A stretch of DNA of 64,000 nucleotides from Neomegalonema sp. (lineage in GTDB: Bacteria > Pseudomonadota > Alphaproteobacteria > Rhodobacterales > Rhodobacteraceae): NCBI RefSeq assembly GCF_028688855.1, contig NZ_JAQTXI010000005.1, positions 62,001 through 126,000 on the forward strand, in the 5' to 3' direction. The position numbers were made by a program, and so were the translations under genes. Each line of letters opens with the position of its first letter. The stretch's first letter is position 1. The notes below the pieces were generated by a model, which saw nothing but the letters and a program-made list of their open reading frames with translations, had not been told where the DNA came from and did no database searches. Positions 36,263 through 44,990 of the stretch are shown in pieces.

Positions 36263-37720
36263 TCAGCCGCGCTTCTCCCTGTGCTTCTCCTCGGGCCTGC
36301 CCTTGTCGACATAGGGATTGTCGCCGCCGCGCATCTGCATGCGGATGGGCGTTCCGGGCATGTCGAAATCCGCGCGCAGGTTGTTGACCAGATAGCGGAT
36401 GTAGGATTCCGGGATCTCGTCGGGGCGCGAGGAGAAGAGCACGAAGGTCGGCGGACGGCTGCGCACCTGCGTCGCGTAACGGATCTTCAGGCGGCGCCCC
36501 GAAACGGCGGGCGGCGGATGATGCTCGACCATCGCGCCCAGCCAGCGGTTGAGCTTGCCGGTGGAGATGCGGGTGGCCCAGACGTCGCGGGCGCGGAAGA
36601 TCGCCTCGCGCAGACGCCCGATCCCCTGGCCCGTCTCGGCGGAGAGCGTGATGAGCGGCACGCCGCGAATCTGCGGCAGCAGCCGGTCGAGCTCCTCCTT
36701 CAGGGAGCGGAGGGTCTCCTGGCGGTCCTCGACGAGATCCCACTTGTTGACCGCCACCACCACGGCGCGGCCCTCGCGGGCGGCGAGGTCGATCAGGCGA
36801 AGATCCTGCTGCTCGAAGGGCGCGCCCGCGTCGAGCAGCGCCACGATGACTTCGGCGAAGCGCACCGCCCGCAGGCCGTCGGCGACGGACATCTTCTCCA
36901 CGCGGTCGTCGATGCGGGCCTTCTTGCGCATGCCCGCCGTGTCGAAGATCTTGACCTTGCGCCCGCCCCAGTCGAGCGTATAGCCGATGGCGTCGCGGGT
37001 GACGCCCGCCTCGGGCCCGGTGAGCTGGCGCTCCTCGCCGAGGATCGCGTTGACCAGCGTCGATTTCCCCGCGTTGGGCCGCCCGATCACCGCGATCTGA
37101 AGCGGACGGAGGGTGGCCTCCGGAGGTTCGGGCTGGTCGGGGTCGAAGTTTTCCTCTTCGAGGTCAGGCAGGAACTCGGGCTCCATGGCGGCGGCCTCGG
37201 CTTCGGCCTCCGCCTGCTCTTCCTCATAGGCGTGGATCCAGGGCGCCAGGGCGTCGCGCAATTCGCGCATCCCGAGCGCATGTTCGCCCGAGATCGGAAT
37301 GGGCTCGCCCAGACCCAGGGCGTAGGCCTCCGAGGCTCCGAGCTCCGCCGCGACGCTCTCGGCCTTGTTGGCGGCGAGAATCACCTTGCGCGCCCGCTTG
37401 CGGAGGATCTCGGCGAAGATGTGGTCCGCCGGAGCCAGACCCGAACGCGCGTCCACCACGAACAGGCAGGCGTCGGCCATGTCCACGGCCTTTTCCGTCT
37501 GACGGCGCATGCGGCCCTGAATCGAGGCGTCGTCGGCCTCTTCGAGGCCGGGCGTGTCCATGGCGACGAAGCGCAGATCCAGCAGGCGCGCTTCGCCTTC
37601 GCGCAGATCGCGCGTGACTCCGGGCTGGTCGTCCACCAGCGCGAGGCGCTTGCCGACGAGCCGGTTGAACAGGGTGGATTTGCCGACATTGGGCCGGCCG
37701 ACGATCGCGAGCGTGAACAT
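36263..37720 (-). CDS. der: Ribosome biogenesis GTPase Der (EngA)
   Basis: A 485-residue protein with two tandem GTPase domains. The first opens [38 protein letters not shown], with DTPGLEEAD and the specificity motif AANKAE. The second has [46 protein letters not shown] and AVNKWD. A KH-like C-terminal domain ends [18 protein letters not shown]. Between the G domains is an acidic linker longer than usual ([36 protein letters not shown]). Der assembles the 50S subunit and is essential in most bacteria. Confidence 0.95.
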   Translation of the reverse strand: MFTLAIVGRPNVGKSTLFNRLVGKRLALVDDQPGVTRDLREGEARLLDLRFVAMDTPGLEEADDASIQGRMRRQTEKAVDMADACLFVVDARSGLAPADHIFAEILRKRARKVILAANKAESVAAELGASEAYALGLGEPIPISGEHALGMRELRDALAPWIHAYEEEQAEAEAEAAAMEPEFLPDLEEENFDPDQPEPPEATLRPLQIAVIGRPNAGKSTLVNAILGEERQLTGPEAGVTRDAIGYTLDWGGRKVKIFDTAGMRKKARIDDRVEKMSVADGLRAVRFAEVIVALLDAGAPFEQQDLRLIDLAAREGRAVVVAVNKWDLVEDRQETLRSLKEELDRLLPQIRGVPLITLSAETGQGIGRLREAIFRARDVWATRISTGKLNRWLGAMVEHHPPPAVSGRRLKIRYATQVRSRPPTFVLFSSRPDEIPESYIRYLVNNLRADFDMPGTPIRMQMRGGDNPYVDKGRPEEKHREKRG

Positions 37721-37772
37721 GCCGCCCTTCTAGAGGCTTTTCATCCGCCGCGCATGGGGAAAATGCGCGAAG

Positions 37773-37806
37773 GGAGGGGGCGCTCCGGAGTTTCGGCGCC
37801 CCCTCC
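37773..37806 (-). terminator. Hairpin between der and the exported unknown
   Basis: GGAGGGGGCGC (37773-37783) and GCGCCCCCTCC (37796-37806) form a perfect 11-bp stem. It is just downstream of the exported-protein stop on the minus strand and 53 bases upstream of the der start. No T tract is evident. Confidence 0.5.
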
Positions 37807-37814
37807 GGCGAGGA

Positions 37815-38717
37815 TCAGGGATCCAGGGCCTGCAAGGCGCCGGCCACGCTCTGGAGCGAGAGGACGATCTCCTGGGTCCGGCGCGCGGCGGCCGAGCATT
37901 CCGCGTCGCGATGCATGCCATGTCCGCATTCGACGGCCTTGAGCGCATCGGCGCGCTGGGCGGCGGTCTGGGCCTTGAAGGCGGCGAAACGGCCGCTGGC
38001 CTGTCCGGCCTCCATGGCCTCCGAGATCCGGGCGCAGGTGACGCTCTGGCCGCGCAGGGCCTCGGGGAGCCCTTCGCCGCCCTCAGGGGCGCCGCACATC
38101 TTCCAGAGCACGTCCGTCTGGACCAGCGGATAGAGCCGGAGCAGATCGCGGTCCACGTCGCTCAGGCCTTCATATCCGGCCTCGACGGCGGAGGGCTCCC
38201 AGAATTCATAGCCCCCGAGAAAGGCCGCAGGCGAGATCTTGTCGCCGCGCCTCGGCGGCGCCTGACGCGGCGCGCCCGGAAGCTCCACGCCGCGCCGCAC
38301 GAAGGCGAAGCTCTGGGTCGCGGCGCGGTCGGGCTCTCCCTGAGCGTTCAGCGGCGCCCAGGTCATGATGACGCCCGGCCCCCGCGCCGTCACGCGCATC
38401 ACGCCCGCGCCGCCGCGCCAGTCCACGGCGCCCTCGACCGCGCCCGCGGCCACGCGCTCGGCCTCGATGTTGTAGACCACGCCGCCCGGCGTCGCGCGGA
38501 AGACGAGCGCATAGCCTCCGCCCTCACGCGGATGCGCCGCAAGAACCATGGACTGCGCCCCGTCCAGCCCGACATAATCGCCGGGAATCGGGTCAGGGGC
38601 GCTCTGGAGGGCGGTGGGGGAGGTCTGTTGCTGCGCTCCGGCCATGGGCGGGGCGAGGGGCTGCGCGGCGGCCGCGATCACCCCGATCCAGACAAGCCTG
38701 CGCCATAGTTCGACCAT
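37815..38717 (-). CDS. Exported protein of unknown function
   Basis: A 300-residue protein with start at 38717 (AAGGAG upstream). The signal peptide is MVELWRRLVWIGVIAAAAQPLAPPMAGAQ. A beta-rich first half reads PGDYVGLDGAQSMVLAAHPREGGGYALVFRATPGGVVYNIEAERV...DWRGGAGVMRVTARGPGVIMTWAPLNAQG, like a small lipocalin-type barrel. A helical second half has four Cys (DVLWKMCGAPEGG, VTCARISEA, VECGHG, AECSAAARR). I do not recognise the family. It stands divergent from a LysR regulator, with about 177 bases between them, and upstream of der. Confidence 0.65.
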   Translation of the reverse strand: MVELWRRLVWIGVIAAAAQPLAPPMAGAQQQTSPTALQSAPDPIPGDYVGLDGAQSMVLAAHPREGGGYALVFRATPGGVVYNIEAERVAAGAVEGAVDWRGGAGVMRVTARGPGVIMTWAPLNAQGEPDRAATQSFAFVRRGVELPGAPRQAPPRRGDKISPAAFLGGYEFWEPSAVEAGYEGLSDVDRDLLRLYPLVQTDVLWKMCGAPEGGEGLPEALRGQSVTCARISEAMEAGQASGRFAAFKAQTAAQRADALKAVECGHGMHRDAECSAAARRTQEIVLSLQSVAGALQALDP

Positions 38718-38894
38718 AAGCTCTTGCTCCTTCGCGGCTCCCGCCTTGCGAAAAGGCGGTAGCGGGCTCTTATCTCCGGTTCGTGTCATGAATATGGTGG
38801 CGCGGCGTTTCAGGCAAGCGAAGGGGGCCGGGAGCCTCGTTTCGGGACAGTGGAAGAGGCGACTCCGGAGAAGCCGGAGCGGGAAGGGGCAGGG

Positions 38895-39794
38895 ATGGAC
38901 TGGGACAAGCTGCGCGTCTTTCACGCCGTGGCTGCGGCGGGCAGCCTGACGCAGGCGGGCGAAAAGCTGCATCTGAGCCAATCGGCGGTGAGCCGTCAGA
39001 TCCGCGATCTCGAGGATTCGCTCGGCGCGACGCTGTTTCATCGCCATGCGCGGGGCCTTCTGCTGACTCAGGAAGGCGAGGCGCTCTACGAATCCACGCA
39101 GAACATCTCGGCGGATCTGGCGCGGGCGCGGGCGCGCATCCGGGCCGCGCGCGAGGAATCCGGCGGAGAGCTGGCGGTCTCGACCACGGTGGGCTTCGGC
39201 TCGCTCTGGCTGGCGCCGCGCCTCGGCAGGCTGCGCGAGGCCGCCCCCGCCCTGACGCTGGATCTGCGCCTCTCGGACGAGGTGGTCGATCTCGCCATGC
39301 GCGAAGCCGACGTGGGCGTGCGCATGAGGCCCTCGCCGCAAAGCGACCTGATCCAGAAGCCCTTGCTCAGCGTGCGGCTGCGGCTCTACGCGACCGAAGG
39401 CTATCTGAACGGGCGTCCGGCGCCGCGCACGCTGGACGACCTCGCCGACCACGACGTCCTGACCTACAGCCGCAACGCCGCCCAGCCTCTGGAGAACCTC
39501 GACTGGATCTTCCGGGGGCGGCGGAGGATCCGGCCGGTGCTGACGGTGAACAATCACCTCGGGCTGCTCCAGGCGGCGCGCGAGGGCGTGGGCGTGGCCG
39601 CGCTGCCCGATTATCTGGCGGCGCTCGCGCCCGAGCTGATTCCGGTCGGCGAGGAGGCCCCGGGCCCGAAATACGAGATCTATCTGGCCTGGCCTCAGGA
39701 GCTGCGGGGCTCGCATCGGGTGGCGCTCTTCCGGGATTTCCTGCTTGAGGAGCTGGCCGCGCATCGCAAGACCTATCCGCCTGATCCATTCTGA
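38895..39794 (+). CDS. LysR-family transcriptional regulator
   Basis: A 299-residue regulator. The N-terminal helix-turn-helix is MDWDKLRVFHAVAAAGSLTQAGEKLHLSQSAVSRQIRDLEDSLGATLFHRHARGLLLTQEG, followed by a linker helix and the periplasmic-binding-like effector domain (ELAVSTTVGFGSLWLAPRLGRLREAAPALTLDLRL...GVGVAALPDYLA). The ATG at 38895 comes after GAAGGGGCAGGG. LysR proteins often control the divergent neighbour, here the exported unknown, but no clear T-N11-A box could be confirmed. The effector is unknown. Confidence 0.88.
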   Translation: MDWDKLRVFHAVAAAGSLTQAGEKLHLSQSAVSRQIRDLEDSLGATLFHRHARGLLLTQEGEALYESTQNISADLARARARIRAAREESGGELAVSTTVGFGSLWLAPRLGRLREAAPALTLDLRLSDEVVDLAMREADVGVRMRPSPQSDLIQKPLLSVRLRLYATEGYLNGRPAPRTLDDLADHDVLTYSRNAAQPLENLDWIFRGRRRIRPVLTVNNHLGLLQAAREGVGVAALPDYLAALAPELIPVGEEAPGPKYEIYLAWPQELRGSHRVALFRDFLLEELAAHRKTYPPDPF

Positions 39795-39952
39795 GACGGA
39801 TTCCTGAAAGGATCAGCGAATTTCGCGCGGAGTCCCGAAAATCGCGCGAGGATGCGTCCTGAATCGATCCGGATTCGCCGGCTTCCGGGCCTGGCTCGGC
39901 TTTTGCAGCCCTTCGGCGCAAAGGCTCGACATCACGTTCGGAGAGGCCATCC

Positions 39953-42085
39953 ATGACCCATCTCAAAACCCCCACCCGCGCCGCCCTCGGGGCCGCCGTC
40001 GCGGCGGCGGCTCTGGCGACGGCCTTTCCGGTCTTCGCCGGACCGATCCGGCCTGAAGACGACGGCGCGCTCTTCCGGCTGCGTCACGGCGTGCAGATGA
40101 ACGCGGCGCTCGACGCCCGCACCAGCGCCGTGGTCTTCCGCCCCGCTTCGGCGGAGAACGAATTCACTCTGGACGACGACGCTTACGTCGAGGATCTGGC
40201 GGCGCTGCGCCGCGCGGATCTGGCGGTGGCCCTGCCGCCTCCGGCGCCTCTGCCGGAGCCGCCGCGTCGTCTGCCGCCGCAGACGCTCTACGCCCAGGCC
40301 GCGCCGATGCTGGCCTACGCCGCGCCGAGCGCCCCTGTGACCGCGCCCGCCTGGCTGGAGACCTCCTCCACCACGACGGAGACCCTTGCGCCCGCCCCGA
40401 TCTATGCGGCTGCGGAGAGCTATGGCGAGATCGTCCCTGTGGCGGCCTCCGCCCCGGCGATCTACGACGCTCCGGCTGCGGCGGCCTATGCTCCGGCGCC
40501 TGTGGCGGCCTCGCCCTGCGCGGGCGGAGTTCCGGGCGGTCTGACGGCCGCCTCCCTGGCGCCGGGCGGCGCCTTCGGGCCGCAGACGAGCGGCGCGTCG
40601 GGCGTCTCGCAGACCTTCGTGAACGGCGAGCTCGTGGCGGCTTCGGGCGCGGCCTCGGTTGCGGGAGCGGGCTTCGGCGGCTGCGCCGAGGGCGTCGGCG
40701 GGCCGGTGGTGATCGTGCATGAGGTGACGACCTCGCCGGTGGCCTATGCGGCTTCGGCGATGGAGTCGGCGGCGCTGGGGCTGAGCTACGGCGCGGCGGG
40801 CGGCTACGGCATGAGCTCCGGAGCGGCGGGCTGGGGCGGCGGCGGCATCGCCGTCGGCGGCGGCGCGGCCTCGGCGGGCGGCGGCGGCGGAAGCTTCGCG
40901 ATCTCGGCGCCTTCGGTGATCGTCGGCGGGGGTGGAGGCGGCGGAGGCCGCACCGTGATCGTCGAGGGTTCGACCACCCATATCGACAAGTCGACCACGA
41001 ACATCGACCGCTCGACCACCCAGATCGACAAGTCCACGACCAACATCGACCGCCGCAGCTACGACAACCGCAGCTATGACAATCGCCGCATCGGAGACAA
41101 ATACGTCTCGATCAGCAATTCGCACAGCGGCGGCGCCTCTTCGAGCAGTTCTTCGGGCGGCTGGGGCTCCTCTTCGTCGTCGTCCAGCGGCGGTTCTTCG
41201 GGCGGACATGGCTCGTCTTCGGGCGGCGGCTCCTCCTCGTCGAGCAGCAGCTCTTCGTCCTCCAGCTCCTCCTCGTCCTCGTCGGGCGGCGGAAGCAGCG
41301 GCGGACACGGCTCCTCCTCGGGTGGTCATGGCTCTTCGAGCGGCGGTCACGGCTCGTCTTCGGGCGGCGGCTCCTCCTCCTCGTCGATCAGCAGCTCTTC
41401 GTCCTCCAGCTCCTCTTCGTCCTCGTCGGGCGGCGGAAGCAGCGGTGGCCATGGCTCGTCTTCGGGCGGACACGGCTCCTCCTCGGGTGGTCATGGCTCT
41501 TCGAGCGGTGGTCACGGCTCCTCCTCGGGCGGACACGGCTCCTCCTCGGGCGGACACGGCTCTTCGAGCGGTGGTCACGGCTCGTCTTCGGGCGGGCATG
41601 GTTCTTCGAGCGGCGGACATGGGTCGTCCTCGGGCGGTCACAGCTCGTCCTCGGGCGGCGGCTCCTCGTCGAGCAGCAGCTCTTCGTCCTCCAGCTCCTC
41701 CTCGTCCTCCTCGGGCGGCGGACATGCGAGCGGCTCCTCGTCCTCCTCGTCGAGCAGCAGCTCGTCTTCCTCCTCCTCGTCTTCGGGCGGCTGGCAGGTG
41801 GCTTCCTCTTCGGGCGGCCACGGCTCGTCGAGCGGCGGACATGGGTCGTCCTCGGGCGGACACGGCTCCACTTCGGGCGGCGGCTCCTCGTCGAGCAGCA
41901 GCTCTTCGTCCTCCAGCTCCTCGTCGTCCTCTTCGGGCGGGGGTTCTTCTTCGGGCGGCTGCTGCAAGCCTCCCTCGTCGTCTTCGGGCGGCTCTTCGGG
42001 CGGACAGGTGCCCGAGCCCGGACCTCTCGGTCTGCTGGCCATGGCGGGGATCGCGGCCTTCCTGCGTCGCCGCTTCGGCCGCTGA
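39953..42085 (+). CDS. Ser/Gly-repeat exported protein with PEP-CTERM sorting tail
   Basis: A 710-residue protein in four parts. A signal peptide is at residues 1-29 (ALGAAVAAAALATAFPVFA). A Pro/Ala-rich region (30-335) contains a few Cys. Four perfect-frame heptads of STTxIDx type lie at residues 340-367. A roughly 290-residue low-complexity stretch dominated by SSSSS runs and GHGSSSG repeats follows, ending with CCKP. The last 25 residues, from V686, are a PEP-CTERM signal: VPEPGPLGLLAMAG, a short hydrophobic helix and RRRFGR. Such tails are recognised by exosortase, so the protein is probably delivered to the surface or extracellular matrix. No exosortase gene lies in the window. Confidence 0.85.
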   Translation: MTHLKTPTRAALGAAVAAAALATAFPVFAGPIRPEDDGALFRLRHGVQMNAALDARTSAVVFRPASAENEFTLDDDAYVEDLAALRRADLAVALPPPAPLPEPPRRLPPQTLYAQAAPMLAYAAPSAPVTAPAWLETSSTTTETLAPAPIYAAAESYGEIVPVAASAPAIYDAPAAAAYAPAPVAASPCAGGVPGGLTAASLAPGGAFGPQTSGASGVSQTFVNGELVAASGAASVAGAGFGGCAEGVGGPVVIVHEVTTSPVAYAASAMESAALGLSYGAAGGYGMSSGAAGWGGGGIAVGGGAASAGGGGGSFAISAPSVIVGGGGGGGGRTVIVEGSTTHIDKSTTNIDRSTTQIDKSTTNIDRRSYDNRSYDNRRIGDKYVSISNSHSGGASSSSSSGGWGSSSSSSSGGSSGGHGSSSGGGSSSSSSSSSSSSSSSSSSGGGSSGGHGSSSGGHGSSSGGHGSSSGGGSSSSSISSSSSSSSSSSSSGGGSSGGHGSSSGGHGSSSGGHGSSSGGHGSSSGGHGSSSGGHGSSSGGHGSSSGGHGSSSGGHGSSSGGHSSSSGGGSSSSSSSSSSSSSSSSSGGGHASGSSSSSSSSSSSSSSSSSGGWQVASSSGGHGSSSGGHGSSSGGHGSTSGGGSSSSSSSSSSSSSSSSSGGGSSSGGCCKPPSSSSGGSSGGQVPEPGPLGLLAMAGIAAFLRRRFGR
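40970..41053 (+). repeat. Four 7-residue (21-bp) repeats STTxIDx
   Basis: STTHIDK, STTNIDR, STTQIDK and STTNIDR follow one another without a gap within the PEP-CTERM protein (residues 340-367). The alternation of K and R and of H/N/Q suggests a beta-strand stack or coiled heptad. Confidence 0.9.
41118..41950 (+). repeat. Low-complexity Ser/Gly/His coding repeat
   Basis: The unit GGxCAyGGyTCytCyTCG (encoding GHGSSSG) is repeated in blocks separated by runs of up to about 17 serine codons (TCC/TCG/TCT/AGC mixed). Mixed synonymous codons show that the protein repeat, not the DNA, is being kept. Copy number is likely to vary between strains. Confidence 0.85.
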
Positions 42086-42112
42086 ATTCCGAATTCCACA
42101 GGGGAAAGACAA

Positions 42113-42139
42113 GGGCGCGTCCGGGAGACCGGGCGCGCC
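42113..42139. terminator. Bidirectional hairpin between convergent genes
   Basis: GGGCGCGTCCGG (42113-42124) pairs with CCGGGCGCGCC (42129-42139) around GAGA, with one G.T pair. It lies between the PEP-CTERM protein stop (+) and the fmt stop (-). CTTCCCC follows on the plus strand. Confidence 0.6.
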
Positions 42140-42156
42140 TTCCCCGATTCAGGGCT

Positions 42157-43092
42157 TCAGCCCAGGGCCGTCCCGGCGGAAAGCGGAAAACCGCGGAGGA
42201 GATCCTCCGCCGCCATGGGGCTCTTGCCGGGGCGTTGCAGGATCAGCGCGCGCAGAGCCTTCTGACTCCCCGCCGCGCAGGAGATCAGGAGCCGGTCGTC
42301 GAGGAGCATCCCCGGCGCTGCCTCGGGCTCGGGCGAATCCTCCAGGCGGGCGCGCAAGATCTTCACCCGCTCGCCTGCGAGTTCGGTCCAGGCGCCGGGC
42401 GCGGGGGAAAGTCCGTGGAGATGGGCGAGAACCGCCTCCGGGGCGCGGTCCCAGGAGATGCGGGCTTCCTCCTTGAGGATCTTGGCGGCGTAGACCACGC
42501 CTTCCTCCGGCTGAGGGACGGCCTCCGCCGCGCGGCCCGCCTCCAGATCGGCGAGGGCTTCGAGCATCAGCTCCGCGCCGAGCCGCGCCAGACGGTCGTG
42601 CAGATCGCCGGAGGTCTCCAGAGGGGACAGCGGCGTCTCGACGCGTTTCAGCACCGGGCCTTCGTCCAGCCCCTCGCTCATGCGCATGACGCAGACCCCC
42701 GTGACCGGATCCCCCGCCATCACGGCGCGTTGGAGCGGCGCGGCGCCGCGCCAGCGCGGCAGAAGCGAAGGATGGATGTTGAGGCAGCCGAACTCCGGCG
42801 CCTCCAGAACGGGGATCGGCAGGATCAGCCCGTAGGCCGCCACCACCGCGACTTGCGCGCCATGGCCCGCGAAACGCGCCTGAGCCTCGGGATCGCGGAG
42901 GGTGCGGGGAGTCTCGACCGTCAGGCCGAGTTCGCGCGCCCGGACCTCGACGGGGGTGGGGCGCAGGGCGCCTCCGCGTCCGGCGGGCTTGGGAGCGCGG
43001 CAATAAACGGCGAGGATCTCATGCCCGGCGGCGGCCAGAGCGTCGAGGGCGGGCAGGGCGAAGCCGGGGCTGCCCATGAAGATCAGGCGCAT
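42157..43092 (-). CDS. fmt: Methionyl-tRNA formyltransferase
   Basis: A 311-residue enzyme that formylates Met-tRNA-fMet using 10-formyltetrahydrofolate. It opens MRLIFMGSPGFALPALDALAAAGHEILAVYCRAPKPAGRGGALRPTPV. The catalytic region is CLNIHPSLLPRWRGAAPLQRAVMAGDPVTGV (Asn, His), with the later Asp in EGLDEGPVL. The C-terminal tRNA-binding domain follows. GGAGG precedes the ATG at 43092. The usual partner def is not adjacent. It lies downstream of the PUFA-synthase-like cluster on the same strand, 64 bases after the acyl-CoA dehydrogenase stop. Confidence 0.95.
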   Translation of the reverse strand: MRLIFMGSPGFALPALDALAAAGHEILAVYCRAPKPAGRGGALRPTPVEVRARELGLTVETPRTLRDPEAQARFAGHGAQVAVVAAYGLILPIPVLEAPEFGCLNIHPSLLPRWRGAAPLQRAVMAGDPVTGVCVMRMSEGLDEGPVLKRVETPLSPLETSGDLHDRLARLGAELMLEALADLEAGRAAEAVPQPEEGVVYAAKILKEEARISWDRAPEAVLAHLHGLSPAPGAWTELAGERVKILRARLEDSPEPEAAPGMLLDDRLLISCAAGSQKALRALILQRPGKSPMAAEDLLRGFPLSAGTALG

Positions 43093-43156
43093 GAGGCCTC
43101 CAGAAGCGGGATCGGGAGGCCAAGCTCTAGACCAGCAGGCGGCGGCCGGGAAGCCT

Positions 43157-44824
43157 TTACGCAACCGCCCGCGCGGCTTCTGCCTCGGCGCGCCAGATGG
43201 CCCAGACCCCTTCGCGCAGCTTGCGCCTCTGGGGCGCCGGAGCCCCCGACAGCTGCGCGGCCGCCAGAGCCAGAGCCTCGCCGCTCTGGAAGAAGGGACG
43301 CGGATCCTGTCCGCGCGCCAGCCACCAGGCCGCCGCTCCCGTCAGGGCCAGATGCCGCGCGAAGGCCGCGCCCGCGTCGTGGAACTCGGGGCTGAGGGCG
43401 TAGGCCGAGCCATGGGCCTTGCTCAGGGCGGCGTGGGCCTGATTCAGCGCGGCGAAGTCTCCCATGCTCTTGCGCAGGGCGCCGATCAGCGTCGCGCGAG
43501 GCTCGGCGCCGAGGCGCGGGTCCTCCTGAGCGGCGGCGATCAGCGCAGAGGCGGATTCGCTCAGGGCGTCGCCCGCGACGGGCCGCAGCGCCAGCGAAGA
43601 CCAGCGGCCCTCGGCGGGGCCCGCGCCTCCGAAGCTCTCGCGCAGCTTCGTCCAGCAGGCTTGCGGATCCATGGCCCCCGAAGCCGCCCCCAGAGGAGTC
43701 AGATGGGCCGCCAGCCCCGCCAGAGCCTGCGGGCCTTCGGGATCGAGGAAGCGCGCGGCCTCGGCGTCGCGGCGGAGCTTGCCGAAGAGCGCCCCCGCCG
43801 GATCGTCCGCCAGAGCCCCCCGCGCCCCCAGAGACGCCGCCGCCGCCGAGAAGATCGGCCCGACGGCCTCGAAGGCGCGGGCCTGGAGCGCGTCGGCCCA
43901 GAGCCCGGCCTGAACCGGCCAGGCGCCGAAGGCGCGCAATCCGGCTTCGGCGAAGGCCTCCAGAGCCCAGAAGGCCGCCAGAGCCTCCGAAAGCAGGGCG
44001 CGTTCGGGGGCGCGGCCTGCGGCGTTCTGGGCGTTCTCCAGACGCGCCGCCAGACCGAGCGCCGTCTCCATGGGGCCGAAGAGCGTCGCGAGGTTGAAGC
44101 TCTTGGCCAGAGCCAGAACCCGCCGGGCCAGATCCAGCCCTTCGCCCGCCGCGCCGATGCGCTCGGGAGCTTCGGCGGCGTCGAAGCGGATCTCGGCGAA
44201 ATCCATCCCCGAAAGCCCGAGCAGCCGACGCCTCGGCCCGATCTTCACGCGGGCGCTCTGGCCTTCGCGGGGGGCGAGGAAGATCGAGACTCCCGCCGTC
44301 TCCGGACCCGGCTCGCGGGCCAGAGCCGCCACGCCCAGGGCTCCGGCGGCGCCCGGCGCGAGCCCCTTGCGGCCCGAGAGCCGCCAGAAGCTCGCCTCCT
44401 CCGAGGCGGCGGCGCGGATCTCCGCGAGCGGGCGTCCGGGCTCGGCGAAGGCCAGAGCCAGCCCTCCGCCGCGCGCCACCCCCGAGAGGATCGCCTTCTG
44501 ACGCGGCGTTCCGGCCAGCTCGCCGAGCGCCAGAGTCCCCAGCTTGACCGCCAGAGGCGGCGTCAGGGCGGCGTCGCGTCCGGCGAGCCCTCGCGCCAGA
44601 GCGAAGGGCCGGGCCAGATCGGTCAGGCGTCCGCCGGTGGGCCAGTGGGCGGGAATCAGCTCCTCGTCGAATCCCGAGGACGCCAGCCGCTCGCGCGCCT
44701 CTTCGGGGGGCTCGCCCGCGGATTCGCGCCGCAGGGCCTGCGGCCAGCCGAAGGGATTCACGGGATCCGCCGGATCGCCCAGCAGCGAGGCGAGGAAGGC
44801 GGAGGCGGGCGGCGGGGCGGACAT
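43157..44824 (-). CDS. Acyl-CoA dehydrogenase-family protein, possibly non-catalytic
   Basis: A 555-residue protein with AGGAG 8 bases before the ATG. The fold marks of large acyl-CoA dehydrogenases are recognisable: LALAFAEPGRPLAEIRAAA in place of the usual FAD-contacting TEPxAGSD, RRRLLGLSGMDFAEIRFDAAEAPERIG in place of KxGxxxSxTxELxFxxxxVP, and a long helical C-terminal half. I cannot find the YGGxGYxxE segment that supplies the catalytic Glu in most members, so activity is doubtful. It follows the PfaD-like gene by 166 bases on the same strand. Its link to that cluster is inferred from position and from the same pattern of eroded motifs. Confidence 0.7.
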   Translation of the reverse strand: MSAPPPASAFLASLLGDPADPVNPFGWPQALRRESAGEPPEEARERLASSGFDEELIPAHWPTGGRLTDLARPFALARGLAGRDAALTPPLAVKLGTLALGELAGTPRQKAILSGVARGGGLALAFAEPGRPLAEIRAAASEEASFWRLSGRKGLAPGAAGALGVAALAREPGPETAGVSIFLAPREGQSARVKIGPRRRLLGLSGMDFAEIRFDAAEAPERIGAAGEGLDLARRVLALAKSFNLATLFGPMETALGLAARLENAQNAAGRAPERALLSEALAAFWALEAFAEAGLRAFGAWPVQAGLWADALQARAFEAVGPIFSAAAASLGARGALADDPAGALFGKLRRDAEAARFLDPEGPQALAGLAAHLTPLGAASGAMDPQACWTKLRESFGGAGPAEGRWSSLALRPVAGDALSESASALIAAAQEDPRLGAEPRATLIGALRKSMGDFAALNQAHAALSKAHGSAYALSPEFHDAGAAFARHLALTGAAAWWLARGQDPRPFFQSGEALALAAAQLSGAPAPQRRKLREGVWAIWRAEAEAARAVA

Positions 44825-44990
44825 GCAAGCTTCTCCTGAGGAAAAAACCGCGCGGACGGCGTGAGTCTACCGGCCGCAGGTTTCGGGCGGGTTTCGGCGC
44901 GGGCGGATTCAGCCCGCCCGTACCGGAACCCCCAGACCTGAACGCTCGCGCGCGAGCCCGCCCGGATCAGGCCCCATCAGGCCCCGATCA

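Noticed and set aside
41118..41950. Regularly spaced repeats that could be taken for a CRISPR array
   Set aside because: The repeats are in-frame Ser/Gly/His codons with mixed synonymous codons and no unique spacers.
39932..42112. A 726-residue frame antisense to the PEP-CTERM protein
   Set aside because: It reads as Arg/Ala repeats produced by the complementary strand of Ser/Gly codons. The plus-strand protein has a signal peptide and sorting tail.
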